Assembly: GCF_900105945.1 (NCBI RefSeq) | Contig: NZ_FNSO01000003.1 | Span: 620,001-684,000, forward strand | From: Amycolatopsis tolypomycina | GTDB lineage: Bacteria > Actinomycetota > Actinomycetes > Mycobacteriales > Pseudonocardiaceae | Reading direction: 5' to 3' | DNA: 64,000 bases | Part shown: in pieces, positions 29,334 through 37,782 of the stretch | How positions within the stretch are numbered: the stretch's first letter is position 1 | Layout: every line of letters starts with the position of its first letter | Notes under the pieces: model-generated | Database searches by the model: none | Seen by the model: the letters and a program-made list of their open reading frames with translations, nothing else | What the model was told of the DNA's origin: nothing | Position numbers and translations under genes: made by a program

Positions 29334-30026
29334 ATGAATCGGACTCAGTTCGCGGGCGAAGCGTCCGAGCAGCTCGACGAAGGTGACACCGGCCGCATGC
29401 TCCGTGAGCTCCTCACCGCCTACGCCCGTGGCCAGCGCGTCGAGACGATCGCCGTGGTCGGGAACGCGCCGATGGCGCCCGACGCCGAACGGGCCGCGCT
29501 GATCGACGGCAGCGACCTCGTCTTCCGCATGACGACCTTCGCGCTGGACGAGCCGGACGCCGAGCCGACCTACGGCCGCCGCACGGACGTCGTGGTGATC
29601 CACCGCGGGGTCATGGTCTCGCCCTACACGTTCGCCGACTACACCTCCCGCCTCTACCTGCTCGCCGAGCCGGGCCGGCTGTTCTGGGAACCCGAGACGC
29701 TGCCCGACTGGTGGCCCGCCGACCTGGGGTTCGTGCCGATTTCGAACCGGGAGTTCGTGCTGCCGCTGTCCCGGCTGCTCGGCCTTTCGGCGGACGAGAA
29801 CGTCTGGGCCACGACCGGCACCCTGGTGACGTACCTGTGCCGGCAGCTGTTCCCGAAGGCGCTGGTGCGCCTCACCGGGGTGTCGATCGTGGAACGGCCG
29901 GACCAGACCGACTTCGAGCACGCCTGGGGCGGCAAGGTCGGGGTGACGGCGGAGCACCGGCTGCACGCGGAATCGAAGCTGCTGAGCACTTGGCGTGACT
30001 CCGGAAGAATCGAGATTATACAGTGA
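29334..30026 (+). CDS. GT29 (eukaryotic-type) sialyltransferase-like protein
   Basis: 230 residues. Three family-like blocks occur in the right order: an L-motif-like block (A-V-V-G-N-A-P at 40-46, I-D-G-S-D-L-V-F-R-M at 57-66, Y-G-R-R-T-D-V at 80-86); an S-motif-like block (A-T-T-G-T-L-V-T-Y-L at 159-168, then L-T-G-V-S); and H-x4-E at His208-Glu213, the catalytic VS motif of sialyltransferases. No signal or membrane helix is seen, so it should act in the cytoplasm. The CMP-sugar genes beside it support the call. GGGGGAG precedes the ATG. Confidence 0.7.
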   Translation: MNRTQFAGEASEQLDEGDTGRMLRELLTAYARGQRVETIAVVGNAPMAPDAERAALIDGSDLVFRMTTFALDEPDAEPTYGRRTDVVVIHRGVMVSPYTFADYTSRLYLLAEPGRLFWEPETLPDWWPADLGFVPISNREFVLPLSRLLGLSADENVWATTGTLVTYLCRQLFPKALVRLTGVSIVERPDQTDFEHAWGGKVGVTAEHRLHAESKLLSTWRDSGRIEIIQ

Positions 30027-30478
30027 GTGACATTCGCGGAGTGGTGGTTCCCCGGGCGAAGGCGCTCGTAGGCATGGCCTGGCGACCGGTGATGGCGAGG
30101 CTGCGGCCGCGGATCGAGCAGATCGCGACCGACCGGATGCAGCCCGAGCTCGACCGGCTGCACGCGGACATCGCCGTGCTGCGCGAGGACCTCGGGCGGG
30201 CCACGCAGGACCTCGACGGCCATGTGAAGTGGCTCTACGACGAGCAGCGCCGGCTGGCGCCGCACCTGGCCGCCCTCGAAACGCGGGTCGCCGCCTTCGA
30301 ACGACCGGGCGCGGTGGCCCGGCCCGACGGACGGCTCGAGTACGCCCCGGACGAGGCCGAGGAGGTCCGCGCCGAGCACGCGCGCATCCGCGCGCGCCTG
30401 GCCGCGATCTCCAAGTACGAAGAGCGCCTGGCCCGCCTGGAAGCGGACCTCGCGGCCACCCGCGAGGTGGCCGGCTGA
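30023..30478 (+). CDS. Coiled-coil protein downstream of GT29 gene
   Basis: 151 residues, charged and helical from about 25 on, with heptad-like Leu/Ala spacing in two stretches (about 35-95 and 115-148) separated by a Pro/Gly turn. No enzymatic motif. The GTG start overlaps the stop of the GT29 gene as GTGA. It could be a scaffold or length-controlling partner of the glycosyltransferases; this is inferred only from position. Confidence 0.65.
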   Translation: MSDIRGVVVPRAKALVGMAWRPVMARLRPRIEQIATDRMQPELDRLHADIAVLREDLGRATQDLDGHVKWLYDEQRRLAPHLAALETRVAAFERPGAVARPDGRLEYAPDEAEEVRAEHARIRARLAAISKYEERLARLEADLAATREVAG

Positions 30479-30504
30479 GCCTCGTCGACACCAGGAGGCC
30501 CGGC

Positions 30505-32139
30505 GTGCTCCGGCGGGCCTCCTGGGCATGGCTGCTGCTCCTGGTCCCGCTGGCGCTGACGATCGCCTGGACCGGGCTCAACCACGACGTCCGGTTCGTC
30601 CTCGGCACGCTCCAGACGGCCGGTCGGGCGGGGCTGTCGCCGTCCGAGGTCTTCGTCCACCGGCCGATGGCCTACCGGCTGGTGCTGGCGGCCGGTGACG
30701 CCGGGAGCGCGCTGCCGCTGCCCGTCCGGGAAGCCGTCGTGCGGGTCCTGGCACTGGGCGCCGTCCTGCTGGTTTCGCTGCTGCTGCGCGCCGGCCTCCG
30801 GCGGTACCGCCCGGCCCAGGAGGCGACGGCCGTCGCCGCGGCCACGGGCGTCGCGCTGGCGCTGGCCCCGAACTGGGACTTCCTGCAGCCCGAGTGGCTG
30901 GCCGCGGTGTTCGCGGCCGGCGGGGTGGGCGCGGCCCTGCGGATCCCGCGGCTGGTCCCCGCCACGGTGGCCGGTGGGGTGTTCCTGGCCCTCGCCGTGC
31001 TGGTCAAGTACACGACGGCGCCGACCGCGCTGGTCGCTCTGGGAGTCGTCGCGGTGCTCGACCGGCGGCGCGCGCTGCTCACCGGTGTGCTCGGCGTGCC
31101 GATCTGCCTCGGCCTGTTCGGGCTGACGGTGCTGGTCGAGCCGCGCGAGTGGCGGTGGCTCGGCGAGCTGTCCTCCCTCAACGGCGGAAGCCCGCTCAGC
31201 CGCGGCTGGGCGCTGAGCGACGTGCAGGCGCTCGCCGGGACGGTGCTGAACGAGGCCGTGGGGGTCCCGGCGGTGGCCCTGCTCCCGGTGAGCGTCGCCG
31301 TGCTGGTGCGGCTGGCGCCGGGGCGGCGGGCGCGCCTGGCGTGGCTCCTCCTGCCCGCGGCCGCGGTTCTCGTCGTGCTCGCGGCGGTCGTGCTGCAGGG
31401 ACAGTGGTTCCAGTACCACCTGGCGGCCCTGGTGCCCTTCGCGGCCGCGCTCGGCGCACTCGCCGTGGCGCGGTGGTCAGCCGAGCACGGCGGTCCTTCC
31501 CGGGCGCTGGTGCTGGTCGCGATCGTGCTCGGCGCCGGGGTACCGATCGTCTCGGCGGCGACGACGGAGTGGCGCCTGGCGCACGGGACGCCCGTGTACG
31601 CGGCGCTGACGGGGCTGGTCGTCGCGGGCGTGCTGTTCGCGGCGAGGGATCGTGGCCGGACCTGGCCGGTGGTGGCGGTGCTCGCCGCGTCGGCGGTGTT
31701 CGCGGTCCCGGTGTGGCCGAGCGCGCCCTACTCGTTCGACGGGATCCACCCGGACTACACGAACTCCGAGCGGGTCGCGGCCGCCGAGCTCGACGAGCGC
31801 CTGATCGCGCCGGTCCGCGCCCGCATCGGGGCGGACACGCCCGTGGTGTACCTGGCGTTCGGCGACATGGCGTACTTCTTCGGCAACCCGGAGAACTGCC
31901 GGTACCCGGCGCCCGTGTTCGTGCAGCGCGGCACGTACATCCCGGCCGTGCGCGGGCTGGAGAGCTACCGGGAGAACCTGGCCTGCTTCGAGCACCCGGA
32001 CGCCCGGTACCTCGTGGTGCAGCCGTCCTGGCTGGCCCTGGACCGCCTGCCGGCCGAGGTCGCCGCCGGCGTGCGCAGCCGCTTCGACTGTGATCGCCCT
32101 TTGCCCGCGGGCCAGCTGACGGTCTGTCCGCGGCGCTGA
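30505..32139 (+). CDS. Polytopic membrane protein, probable GT-C glycosyltransferase
   Basis: About 544 residues with ten or more hydrophobic helices, then a soluble C-terminal domain of about 130 residues with paired Cys (N-C-R-Y-P, A-C-F-E-H, F-D-C-D-R) that suggests an exported, disulfide-bonded part. Loop 1 contains H-D-V-R-F and H-R-P-M-A-Y-R, acidic/His motifs common in GT-C proteins. The start is decided by a perfect AGGAGG six bases before GTG 30505. Third gene of the GT29 operon, so it may use a lipid-linked sugar made nearby. Exact reaction unknown. Confidence 0.7.
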   Translation: MLRRASWAWLLLLVPLALTIAWTGLNHDVRFVLGTLQTAGRAGLSPSEVFVHRPMAYRLVLAAGDAGSALPLPVREAVVRVLALGAVLLVSLLLRAGLRRYRPAQEATAVAAATGVALALAPNWDFLQPEWLAAVFAAGGVGAALRIPRLVPATVAGGVFLALAVLVKYTTAPTALVALGVVAVLDRRRALLTGVLGVPICLGLFGLTVLVEPREWRWLGELSSLNGGSPLSRGWALSDVQALAGTVLNEAVGVPAVALLPVSVAVLVRLAPGRRARLAWLLLPAAAVLVVLAAVVLQGQWFQYHLAALVPFAAALGALAVARWSAEHGGPSRALVLVAIVLGAGVPIVSAATTEWRLAHGTPVYAALTGLVVAGVLFAARDRGRTWPVVAVLAASAVFAVPVWPSAPYSFDGIHPDYTNSERVAAAELDERLIAPVRARIGADTPVVYLAFGDMAYFFGNPENCRYPAPVFVQRGTYIPAVRGLESYRENLACFEHPDARYLVVQPSWLALDRLPAEVAAGVRSRFDCDRPLPAGQLTVCPRR

Positions 32140-32140
32140 G

Positions 32141-32184
32141 TTGTCCACAGGTGTTGTCCACAGGCCCTCCGGTCTGTGGACAAC
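32141..32184. promoter_or_regulatory. Three DnaA-box-like repeats forming a terminator-like hairpin
   Basis: TTGTCCACA occurs at 32141-32149 and 32154-32162, with its inverse at 32175-32183. All three equal the Streptomyces-type DnaA box. The second and third form an 11-bp stem with a 10-base loop between convergent stops, so the site may simply be a terminator. Confidence 0.65.
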
Positions 32185-32198
32185 TCCCGCGGCGAACG

Positions 32199-32762
32199 TC
32201 AGAGGTACTGGCCGGTGCCGGAAATGCCCGGTCCGTGCTCGTGCCCGTGGCCGGCGGCGGCCGCCCCCGACGGACCCGCCGGGAGGCCGCGGCGCATCTG
32301 CTCCAGCTGGACCCGGGCCGCCATCTGCTGGGCGAACAACGCCGTCTGGATCCCGCTGAACAGGCCCTCCAGCCAGCCCACCAGCTGGGCCTGGGCGATC
32401 CGCAGCTCCGCGTCCGACGGCGTCGAGTCGTCCGTGAACGGGCGGACCAGGCGCTCCAGCTCGTCCTGCAGCTCCGGGGCCAGCGCCTTCTCCAGCTCGC
32501 GGATCGACGTCTGGTGGATCTCGCGGACCCGCGTGCGGGACGCGTCGTCCAGCGGGGCCGCGCGGACCTCCTCCAGGAGCTGCTTGATCATCGTGCCGAT
32601 GCGCATCACCTTCGCCGGCTCTTCGACGAGGTCGCCCACCGACTCCGGGTGGTCGCCGTCGACGGGGGCGCTGCCCACCGGTGTGCCGTCCGGTCCGACG
32701 ACCACCACGTGGGGTGAAGATTCGTGCCCCGGGTCACCCGCTGTGAAGTTCGGCTCGGTCAT
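32199..32762 (-). CDS. bpa: Bacterial proteasome activator
   Basis: 187 residues, DUF2587 family (Rv3780, PafE). It forms a ring that opens the 20S proteasome for ATP-independent degradation. Four helices span about 45-150; the C terminus is a flexible Gly/His-rich tail ending in G-Q-Y-L, the motif that docks into the proteasome alpha ring. ATG at 32762 is chosen; an ATG nine bases upstream is possible. It lies between wall genes and the aminotransferase-like gene, the same synteny as in M. tuberculosis. Confidence 0.95.
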   Translation of the reverse strand: MTEPNFTAGDPGHESSPHVVVVGPDGTPVGSAPVDGDHPESVGDLVEEPAKVMRIGTMIKQLLEEVRAAPLDDASRTRVREIHQTSIRELEKALAPELQDELERLVRPFTDDSTPSDAELRIAQAQLVGWLEGLFSGIQTALFAQQMAARVQLEQMRRGLPAGPSGAAAAGHGHEHGPGISGTGQYL

Positions 32763-32905
32763 GTGCTCCATCCTGGCTTGCGTTCGACACGCTCCGCGAC
32801 ACCCACGGGGTGTCCGTCTCCGAGCGTAGCCGCAAACCGGGTTCCCGGTGGCTCTCCACCCAACCCCGGACGCACGGCGAAACCGCACGTCCGTACGGTG
32901 TCCCC

Positions 32906-34105
32906 ATGGCGTTCGACGTCGCTCGTATCCGTGGGCTCTTTCCCGCGCTGGGTGACGGCTGGATTCACTTCGACGGCGCCGCCGGAATGCTGGTCCCGGA
33001 ACAGGTCGCTTCGGCCGTGTCCACGGCGATGCGCGCCCCGGTGTCCGGGCCGGGCGGAGCGTTTCCGGCCTCACAGCGCGCGGAAAGCATCGTGACCGCG
33101 GCCCGCCGGGCCGTGGCCGACCTGGTCGGTGCCGACCCGGCTGCCGTCGTGCTCGGGCCGAGCGCGCCGGTCATGCTGCGCCGGCTCGTCGACGCGCTCG
33201 CCGAGCGCTGGACCATCGGCGACGAAGTCGTCGTGTCCCGGCTCGACGAACAGGCGAACCTGGCGCCCTGGCAGCGCGCCGCCAAGCGCGTCGGCGCCGT
33301 CGTGCGCTGGGGCGAAATCGACATCGAGACCTGCGAGCTGCCCGCGTGGCAGTACGAGCAGCTCGTGTCCGCGCGCACCAAGGCCGTCGCCGTCACGCTC
33401 GCGTCCGGCTCCGTCGGCACCCGGCCGGACGTGCCGACGATCATCGAGTTCGCCAAGCGGGTCGGCGCGCTCGTCGTCGTCGACGCCACCTACGCCGCGC
33501 CGTTCCTGCCGCTCGACATCAACGCCCTCGGCGCCGACGTCATGGTCGTGTCCGCGCAGGCCTGGGGCGGCCCGTCGGTGGGCGCCCTCGTCTTCCGCGA
33601 CCCCGAGCTCATCGAGCGGATCCCGTCGGCCTCGCTCGACCCGATGGCCCGCGGCGCCGCCCGCCTGGAGCTCGGCCCGCACGCCTATCCGCTGCTCGCC
33701 GGGCTGATCGCGTCGATCGACTACCTCTCGGGCCTCGACGACGCCGCCACCGGCTCCCGCCGCGAGCGCCTGGTCACCTCGCTCGGCTCGGCGAAGTCCT
33801 ACCACGCCGGGTTGCTCGCGCAGCTGTCCACGGAACTGCTGTCGCTGCGGCACATCATGGTCATCGGCAACGCCATGCGCCGGATCCCCGCGCTCGCCTT
33901 CGCCGTCGCCGGCAAGAAGGCGCCCGAGGTCGCCGAGTACCTGGCGACGCAGGGGTTGTGCGCCTTCGCCGACGACGGCACCAGCGGCGTCTTCGCGTCA
34001 CTCGGCGTCGGAGAAGTGGGCGGTGCCGTGCGGATCGGGCTCGCCCACTACTCCAACGTCTTCGAGATCAACCAGCTCGTGCGGGTCCTCGAAGAGCTGC
34101 GTTAG
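32906..34105 (+). CDS. Cysteine desulfurase-like (class V aminotransferase fold), PLP lysine missing
   Basis: 399 residues resembling the cysteine-desulfurase-like family and Rv3778c in position. The N terminus has F-P-A-L-G-D-G-W-I-H-F-D-G-A-A-G, and A-V-T-L-A-S and V-V-V-D-A-T-Y are the usual core strands. Where family members carry S-x-H-K-x-x-G-P, this protein reads S-A-Q-A-W-G-G-P, so the Schiff-base Lys is an Ala (residue 219). It is therefore unlikely to be a normal PLP transaminase or desulfurase. Its stop overlaps that of the convergent oxidoreductase gene. Confidence 0.8.
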   Translation: MAFDVARIRGLFPALGDGWIHFDGAAGMLVPEQVASAVSTAMRAPVSGPGGAFPASQRAESIVTAARRAVADLVGADPAAVVLGPSAPVMLRRLVDALAERWTIGDEVVVSRLDEQANLAPWQRAAKRVGAVVRWGEIDIETCELPAWQYEQLVSARTKAVAVTLASGSVGTRPDVPTIIEFAKRVGALVVVDATYAAPFLPLDINALGADVMVVSAQAWGGPSVGALVFRDPELIERIPSASLDPMARGAARLELGPHAYPLLAGLIASIDYLSGLDDAATGSRRERLVTSLGSAKSYHAGLLAQLSTELLSLRHIMVIGNAMRRIPALAFAVAGKKAPEVAEYLATQGLCAFADDGTSGVFASLGVGEVGGAVRIGLAHYSNVFEINQLVRVLEELR

Positions 34106-35079
34106 GACTTCGCCGCCAGCAGGACCTTGCCGAACACGCTGCCCTCTTCGAGGACGCGGTGCGCGGTCGAGGCCTCGGCCATCGGCACGACCTGGCCGAC
34201 GATCGGCTTGACCAGACCGTCGGAAACCAGGGGCCACAGCCGCTCGCGGACGTCGGCGACGATCGCCGCCTTCTGGTCCAGTGGCCGGAAGCGCAGGCCC
34301 GCCGCGAACACCGAGGCCCGCTTGCCGAGCAGGGCGCCGACGTTCAGCTCGCCCTTGACCCCGCCCTGCATGCCGATGACGACCAGCCGGCCGTCCTGCC
34401 GCAGCGCGTCGACGTTGCGGCCGAGGTAGGACGCGCCCATGTTGTCGAGGATGACGTCCGCGCCGCCGGTCTCCTCGCGGAGCACCTCGACGAAGTCGGC
34501 CGTCTTGTAGTTGATCGTGATGTCGGCGCCGAGCTGGCGGCAGCTTTCGAGCCGGTCCGGCGAGCCCGCGGTGACGGCGACGGTGGCGCCCAGCGCCTTG
34601 CCGACCTGGATGGCGTGCGTGCCGATGCCGCCCGCGCCGCCGTGGACCAGCAGCACCTCGCCCTCGCCGAGCTTCGCGTGCATCACGACGTTCGCCCACA
34701 CCGTGCAGGCCACCTCGGGCAGCGCGGCCGCGGTGATCAGGTCGACCTCGCCCGGCACCGGCAGCAGCTGAGCCGCCGGGACGACGGCCTTCTCCGCGTA
34801 GCCGCCGCCGGCCAGCAGCGCGCAGACCTCGTCGCCGACGGCCCAGCCCTCGACGCCTTCGCCGAGTTCCGCGATCGTGCCGGAGCACTCGAGGCCGAGG
34901 GTTTCGCTCACCCCGGGTGGCGGCGGGTAGTGGCCCTGGCGCTGCAGCAGGTCCGCGCGGTTCACCGCGCTCGCCGCGACCTCCAGCAGAACCTCGCCGG
35001 GACCGGGCCGCGGGTCCGCGACCTCCGCCCACTCGAGAACGTCCGGGTCACCTGGTTCACGGATGGTGATCGCGTACAT
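34102..35079 (-). CDS. NAD(P)H-quinone oxidoreductase, medium-chain dehydrogenase
   Basis: 325 residues, zeta-crystallin/QOR type. N-terminal GroES-like domain with V-N-R-A-D-L-L-Q-R-Q-G-H-Y; nucleotide-binding loop H-G-G-A-G-G-I-G-T at about 145-153; no structural zinc Cys cluster, as usual for QOR. It would reduce quinones with NADPH. ATG at 35079. Orthologous position to Rv3777. Confidence 0.93.
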   Translation of the reverse strand: MYAITIREPGDPDVLEWAEVADPRPGPGEVLLEVAASAVNRADLLQRQGHYPPPPGVSETLGLECSGTIAELGEGVEGWAVGDEVCALLAGGGYAEKAVVPAAQLLPVPGEVDLITAAALPEVACTVWANVVMHAKLGEGEVLLVHGGAGGIGTHAIQVGKALGATVAVTAGSPDRLESCRQLGADITINYKTADFVEVLREETGGADVILDNMGASYLGRNVDALRQDGRLVVIGMQGGVKGELNVGALLGKRASVFAAGLRFRPLDQKAAIVADVRERLWPLVSDGLVKPIVGQVVPMAEASTAHRVLEEGSVFGKVLLAAKS

Positions 35080-35160
35080 GTGTCGACTGTATACCGCGGC
35101 GAAAGGACCCGCCGAAAGGCGCATTGACGGACTTCGCAAATCGAACAAAGGTGAGCAACC

Positions 35161-36702
35161 ATGTCACTCTTTCGAAGTAGATTTCTCCCGCCGGTGGCCA
35201 TCGCCGCCGGCGCGACCCTGGTGCTCGGCCTGACCCCGGCCGCCGCCGCGAACACCCTCCCCGACGGTCCCGCCCTGGCGAAGCAGCTCGTCAACAAGGT
35301 CGGCGTGAACGGTGTCAACCGGCACCTGATCGCGCTCCAGCGGATCGCCGACAGCAACGGCGGCAACCGGGCGGCGAGCTCCGCGGGCCACGCGAAGTCC
35401 GCCGAGTACATCGCGACCAAGCTCGAGGCGGCCGGCTTCCAGGTCACCCGCCAGGAGTTCCCCTTCACCTTCTCCGAGACGCTCGCCGAGCGGCTGACCG
35501 CGGGCGGCGCGGACGTCCCGATCATCGCCATGTCGTACACGACGTCGACGCCGGTCGGCAGCATCACCGCGCCGCTCGCCGTGATCGCCGTGGACGACAC
35601 CAGCGGCTGCGAGGCCACCGACTACACCGCGGACGTCGCGGGCAAGATCGCGCTGATCAAGCGCGGCGGCTGCTCGTTCGCGCAGAAGCAGCAGACCGCC
35701 GCGGCGGCGGGCGCGGTCGGTGCGGTCATCTACAACAACACCGACGGGCCGGTGAACGGGACGCTGGGCGGCCCGGAGAACGCGCGGATCCCGACCGGGG
35801 GCGTGACGGCGGCCGCGGGGGCGCAGCTGGCCGCGCTCGGCGGGCAGAACGTGACGCTGGAGCTGCGCACCATCCAGGAAGCGCGGACCAGCTACAACGT
35901 CATCGCCGAGACCAAGACCGGCCGCAAGGACAACGTCGTGATGCTGGGGTCGCACCTCGACAGCGTCACGGACGGCCCGGGCATCAACGACAACGGCACC
36001 GGCTCGGCCGCCCTGCTCGAGACGGCGCTGCAGCTGGGGAGCACCCCGAAGGCCAACAACGCCGTCCGCTTCGGCTTCTGGAGTGCGGAGGAGTTCGGCC
36101 TGGTCGGCTCGACCTACTACGTCGACCAGCTGAGCTTCGAGCAGCAGCTCGACATCGCGCTGTACCTGAACTTCGACATGATCGGCTCGCCGAACGCCGG
36201 CTACTTCGCCTATGACGGCGACAACTCCGACGGCGTCGGCGCGGGTGCCGGCCCGTACGGCTCGGCGCAGATCGAGAAGACCTTCGTCGACTTCATGCAG
36301 GCCGCGAAGGGTGTTGCGCTCGAGGGTTCCGACTTCACCGGCCGTTCCGACTACGGCGAGTTCATCGCCGTCGGCATCCCGGCGGGTGGCCTGTTCACCG
36401 GGGCCGAGGTCCTGAAGACCCCGGCGCAGGCGGCGAAGTGGGGCGGCACGGCAGGCGTCGCGTACGACCCCTGCTACCACCAGCCCTGCGACAACCTCGG
36501 CAACGTCGACCGGGTCGCGCTGGAGCGCAACTCCGACGGCGTCGCCTGGGCCCTCGGCGTCTACGCGACGAGCACCGAGAGCATCAACGGCGTGAAGCCC
36601 GGCCAGGCCGCGGCGAAGTCGCTGACGGCGAAGAAGCGCTCCGCGCAGCGCTCGTTCACGGCGCACGCCGTGGCGGGTGACCCGCACGCGCTGGCTTCCT
36701 GA
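35161..36702 (+). CDS. Secreted M28 aminopeptidase with PA domain
   Basis: 513 residues. A signal peptide ends near A-A-A-A-N (about 30). A PA insertion (about 130-230) holds two Cys (G-C-E, G-C-S). The M28 zinc site is complete: G-S-H-L-D-S-V, N-D-N-G-T-G, W-S-A-E-E-F-G, L-N-F-D-M-I-G and a C-terminal His in C-Y-H-Q-P-C-D. It resembles the Streptomyces griseus aminopeptidase group, cutting N-terminal hydrophobic residues outside the cell. The last 50 residues are basic. Good AAGGTGAGCAACC spacing before ATG. Confidence 0.93.
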   Translation: MSLFRSRFLPPVAIAAGATLVLGLTPAAAANTLPDGPALAKQLVNKVGVNGVNRHLIALQRIADSNGGNRAASSAGHAKSAEYIATKLEAAGFQVTRQEFPFTFSETLAERLTAGGADVPIIAMSYTTSTPVGSITAPLAVIAVDDTSGCEATDYTADVAGKIALIKRGGCSFAQKQQTAAAAGAVGAVIYNNTDGPVNGTLGGPENARIPTGGVTAAAGAQLAALGGQNVTLELRTIQEARTSYNVIAETKTGRKDNVVMLGSHLDSVTDGPGINDNGTGSAALLETALQLGSTPKANNAVRFGFWSAEEFGLVGSTYYVDQLSFEQQLDIALYLNFDMIGSPNAGYFAYDGDNSDGVGAGAGPYGSAQIEKTFVDFMQAAKGVALEGSDFTGRSDYGEFIAVGIPAGGLFTGAEVLKTPAQAAKWGGTAGVAYDPCYHQPCDNLGNVDRVALERNSDGVAWALGVYATSTESINGVKPGQAAAKSLTAKKRSAQRSFTAHAVAGDPHALAS

Positions 36703-36795
36703 CCCAAGCGCCCCAATGTGGCGTTCGGTGCGTCAGACGCACCGAACGCCACATTGGGTGCGCTGGACGCAACCAACGCCACATTGGGGCGCTTG
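36703..36795. repeat. Composite hairpin repeat, copy A (between convergent genes)
   Basis: A 93-bp element made of three copies of a C-C-A-A-T-G-T-G-G-C-G-T-T unit, the first forward and the other two reversed. Outer arms pair over about 22 bp. It fills the gap between the M28 stop and the metallopeptidase stop exactly and should form a strong bidirectional terminator. Copy B at 45315-45409 has identical flanks but an inverted 31-nt core (here 36735-36765). Confidence 0.9.
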
Positions 36796-37725
36796 CTAGC
36801 CGAGGTTGTTCGTCCCGAACGTGTCGCAGCGGGCGGGCTCGCCGGTCTGGAAGCCGGTGGTGAACCACTTCTTGCGTTGCGCGGACGTGCCGTGGGTGAA
36901 CTTCGAGCGGTCGACCTGGCCGCCCCCGAGCTTCTCCTGGATGTAGTCGTCGCCGATGCGGGACGCGGTGTCCAGCGCGGAGTCGATGTCGTCCTGGGTG
37001 ACGTCGGTGATCAGCGGTTTGCCGCTCTCGGTCGGCGTCGTCGAGGCGTGGTTGGCCCAGACGCCGGCGTAGCAGTCGGCCTGCAGCTCCAGGCGCACCG
37101 AGCCGGACGTCGGGCCGGTGCCGGTGCCCTTGCGGGACGTGCCGAGCAGGTTCTGCACGTGGTGCCCGTACTCGTGGGCGAGCACGTACGCCTCGGTGAA
37201 GAGACCGCCCTGCGCGCCGAAGCGGGTCTTCAGCTCGTCGAAGAAGGTCAGGTCGATGTAGACCTCGGAGTCGGCCGGGCAGTAGAACGGCCCGGTGTCG
37301 GAGGTCGCGCTGCCGCAGCCGGTGCGCACGCCGCCGTTGAAGAAGTTCGTCGGCGCCTTCCGGTAGGTCGAGCCGGAGCGCGCGAACTGCTGCGTCCAGT
37401 AGTCCTGGACGGAGTTGACGACCGCGACGATGGCGCAGTCGTGGTTCTTGTTGGCGTCCGCGCCGGTCTTGCACTCACTGGCCAGCTTCGAGTTGTCGAC
37501 CGCCTGGCCAGACCCGACGCTGCCCAGCCCGCCGCCCAGGTCGCTGCCGCTCGGCACGCTGACCCCGCCCAGCTGGGACAGCACGAAGTAGATGATCACG
37601 CCGACGATCCCGAGCCCACCGCCGCCGAGCGCCACGCGGCCGCCGATCCCGCCGCCGCCTCCACCGCTTCCGCGCAGGTCCTGGACTTCGGAGGCGTCCA
37701 GGCCGGCGTCGTCGTCGAATCTCAC
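36796..37725 (-). CDS. Neutral zinc metallopeptidase (YpfJ / KPN_02809 family)
   Basis: 309 residues. Short N-terminal region with a Gly-rich stretch and one membrane helix at about 35-52, then an external peptidase domain. Zinc motif H-E-Y-G-H-H at about 199-204 and the third ligand in L-E-L-Q-A-D-C; D-N-A-P-Y/Y-C-P-A-D-S type motif as F-Y-C-P-A-D-S-E-V-Y-I-D. Three Cys pairs fit an extracellular protein. GTG at 37725; a 17-bp-stem hairpin lies directly upstream. Confidence 0.9.
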   Translation of the reverse strand: MRFDDDAGLDASEVQDLRGSGGGGGGIGGRVALGGGGLGIVGVIIYFVLSQLGGVSVPSGSDLGGGLGSVGSGQAVDNSKLASECKTGADANKNHDCAIVAVVNSVQDYWTQQFARSGSTYRKAPTNFFNGGVRTGCGSATSDTGPFYCPADSEVYIDLTFFDELKTRFGAQGGLFTEAYVLAHEYGHHVQNLLGTSRKGTGTGPTSGSVRLELQADCYAGVWANHASTTPTESGKPLITDVTQDDIDSALDTASRIGDDYIQEKLGGGQVDRSKFTHGTSAQRKKWFTTGFQTGEPARCDTFGTNNLG

Positions 37726-37741
37726 CCGGAAAATACTAACG

Positions 37742-37782
37742 AGCCTGGGTGCGGCCGTCGCGCTGACGGGCGCACCCAGGCT
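37742..37782 (-). promoter_or_regulatory. Leader hairpin upstream of the metallopeptidase
   Basis: A 12-bp perfect outer stem (37742-37753 with 37771-37782) plus a 5-bp inner stem (37755-37759 with 37765-37769). It begins 17 bases before the GTG on the minus strand and no minus gene lies upstream, so it is not a plain terminator; it may be a repressor site or an mRNA control element. Confidence 0.6.

Noticed and set aside
32141-32184. DnaA-box cluster as a replication origin
   Set aside because: Only three boxes, no AT-rich unwinding region, and no dnaA or dnaN nearby.
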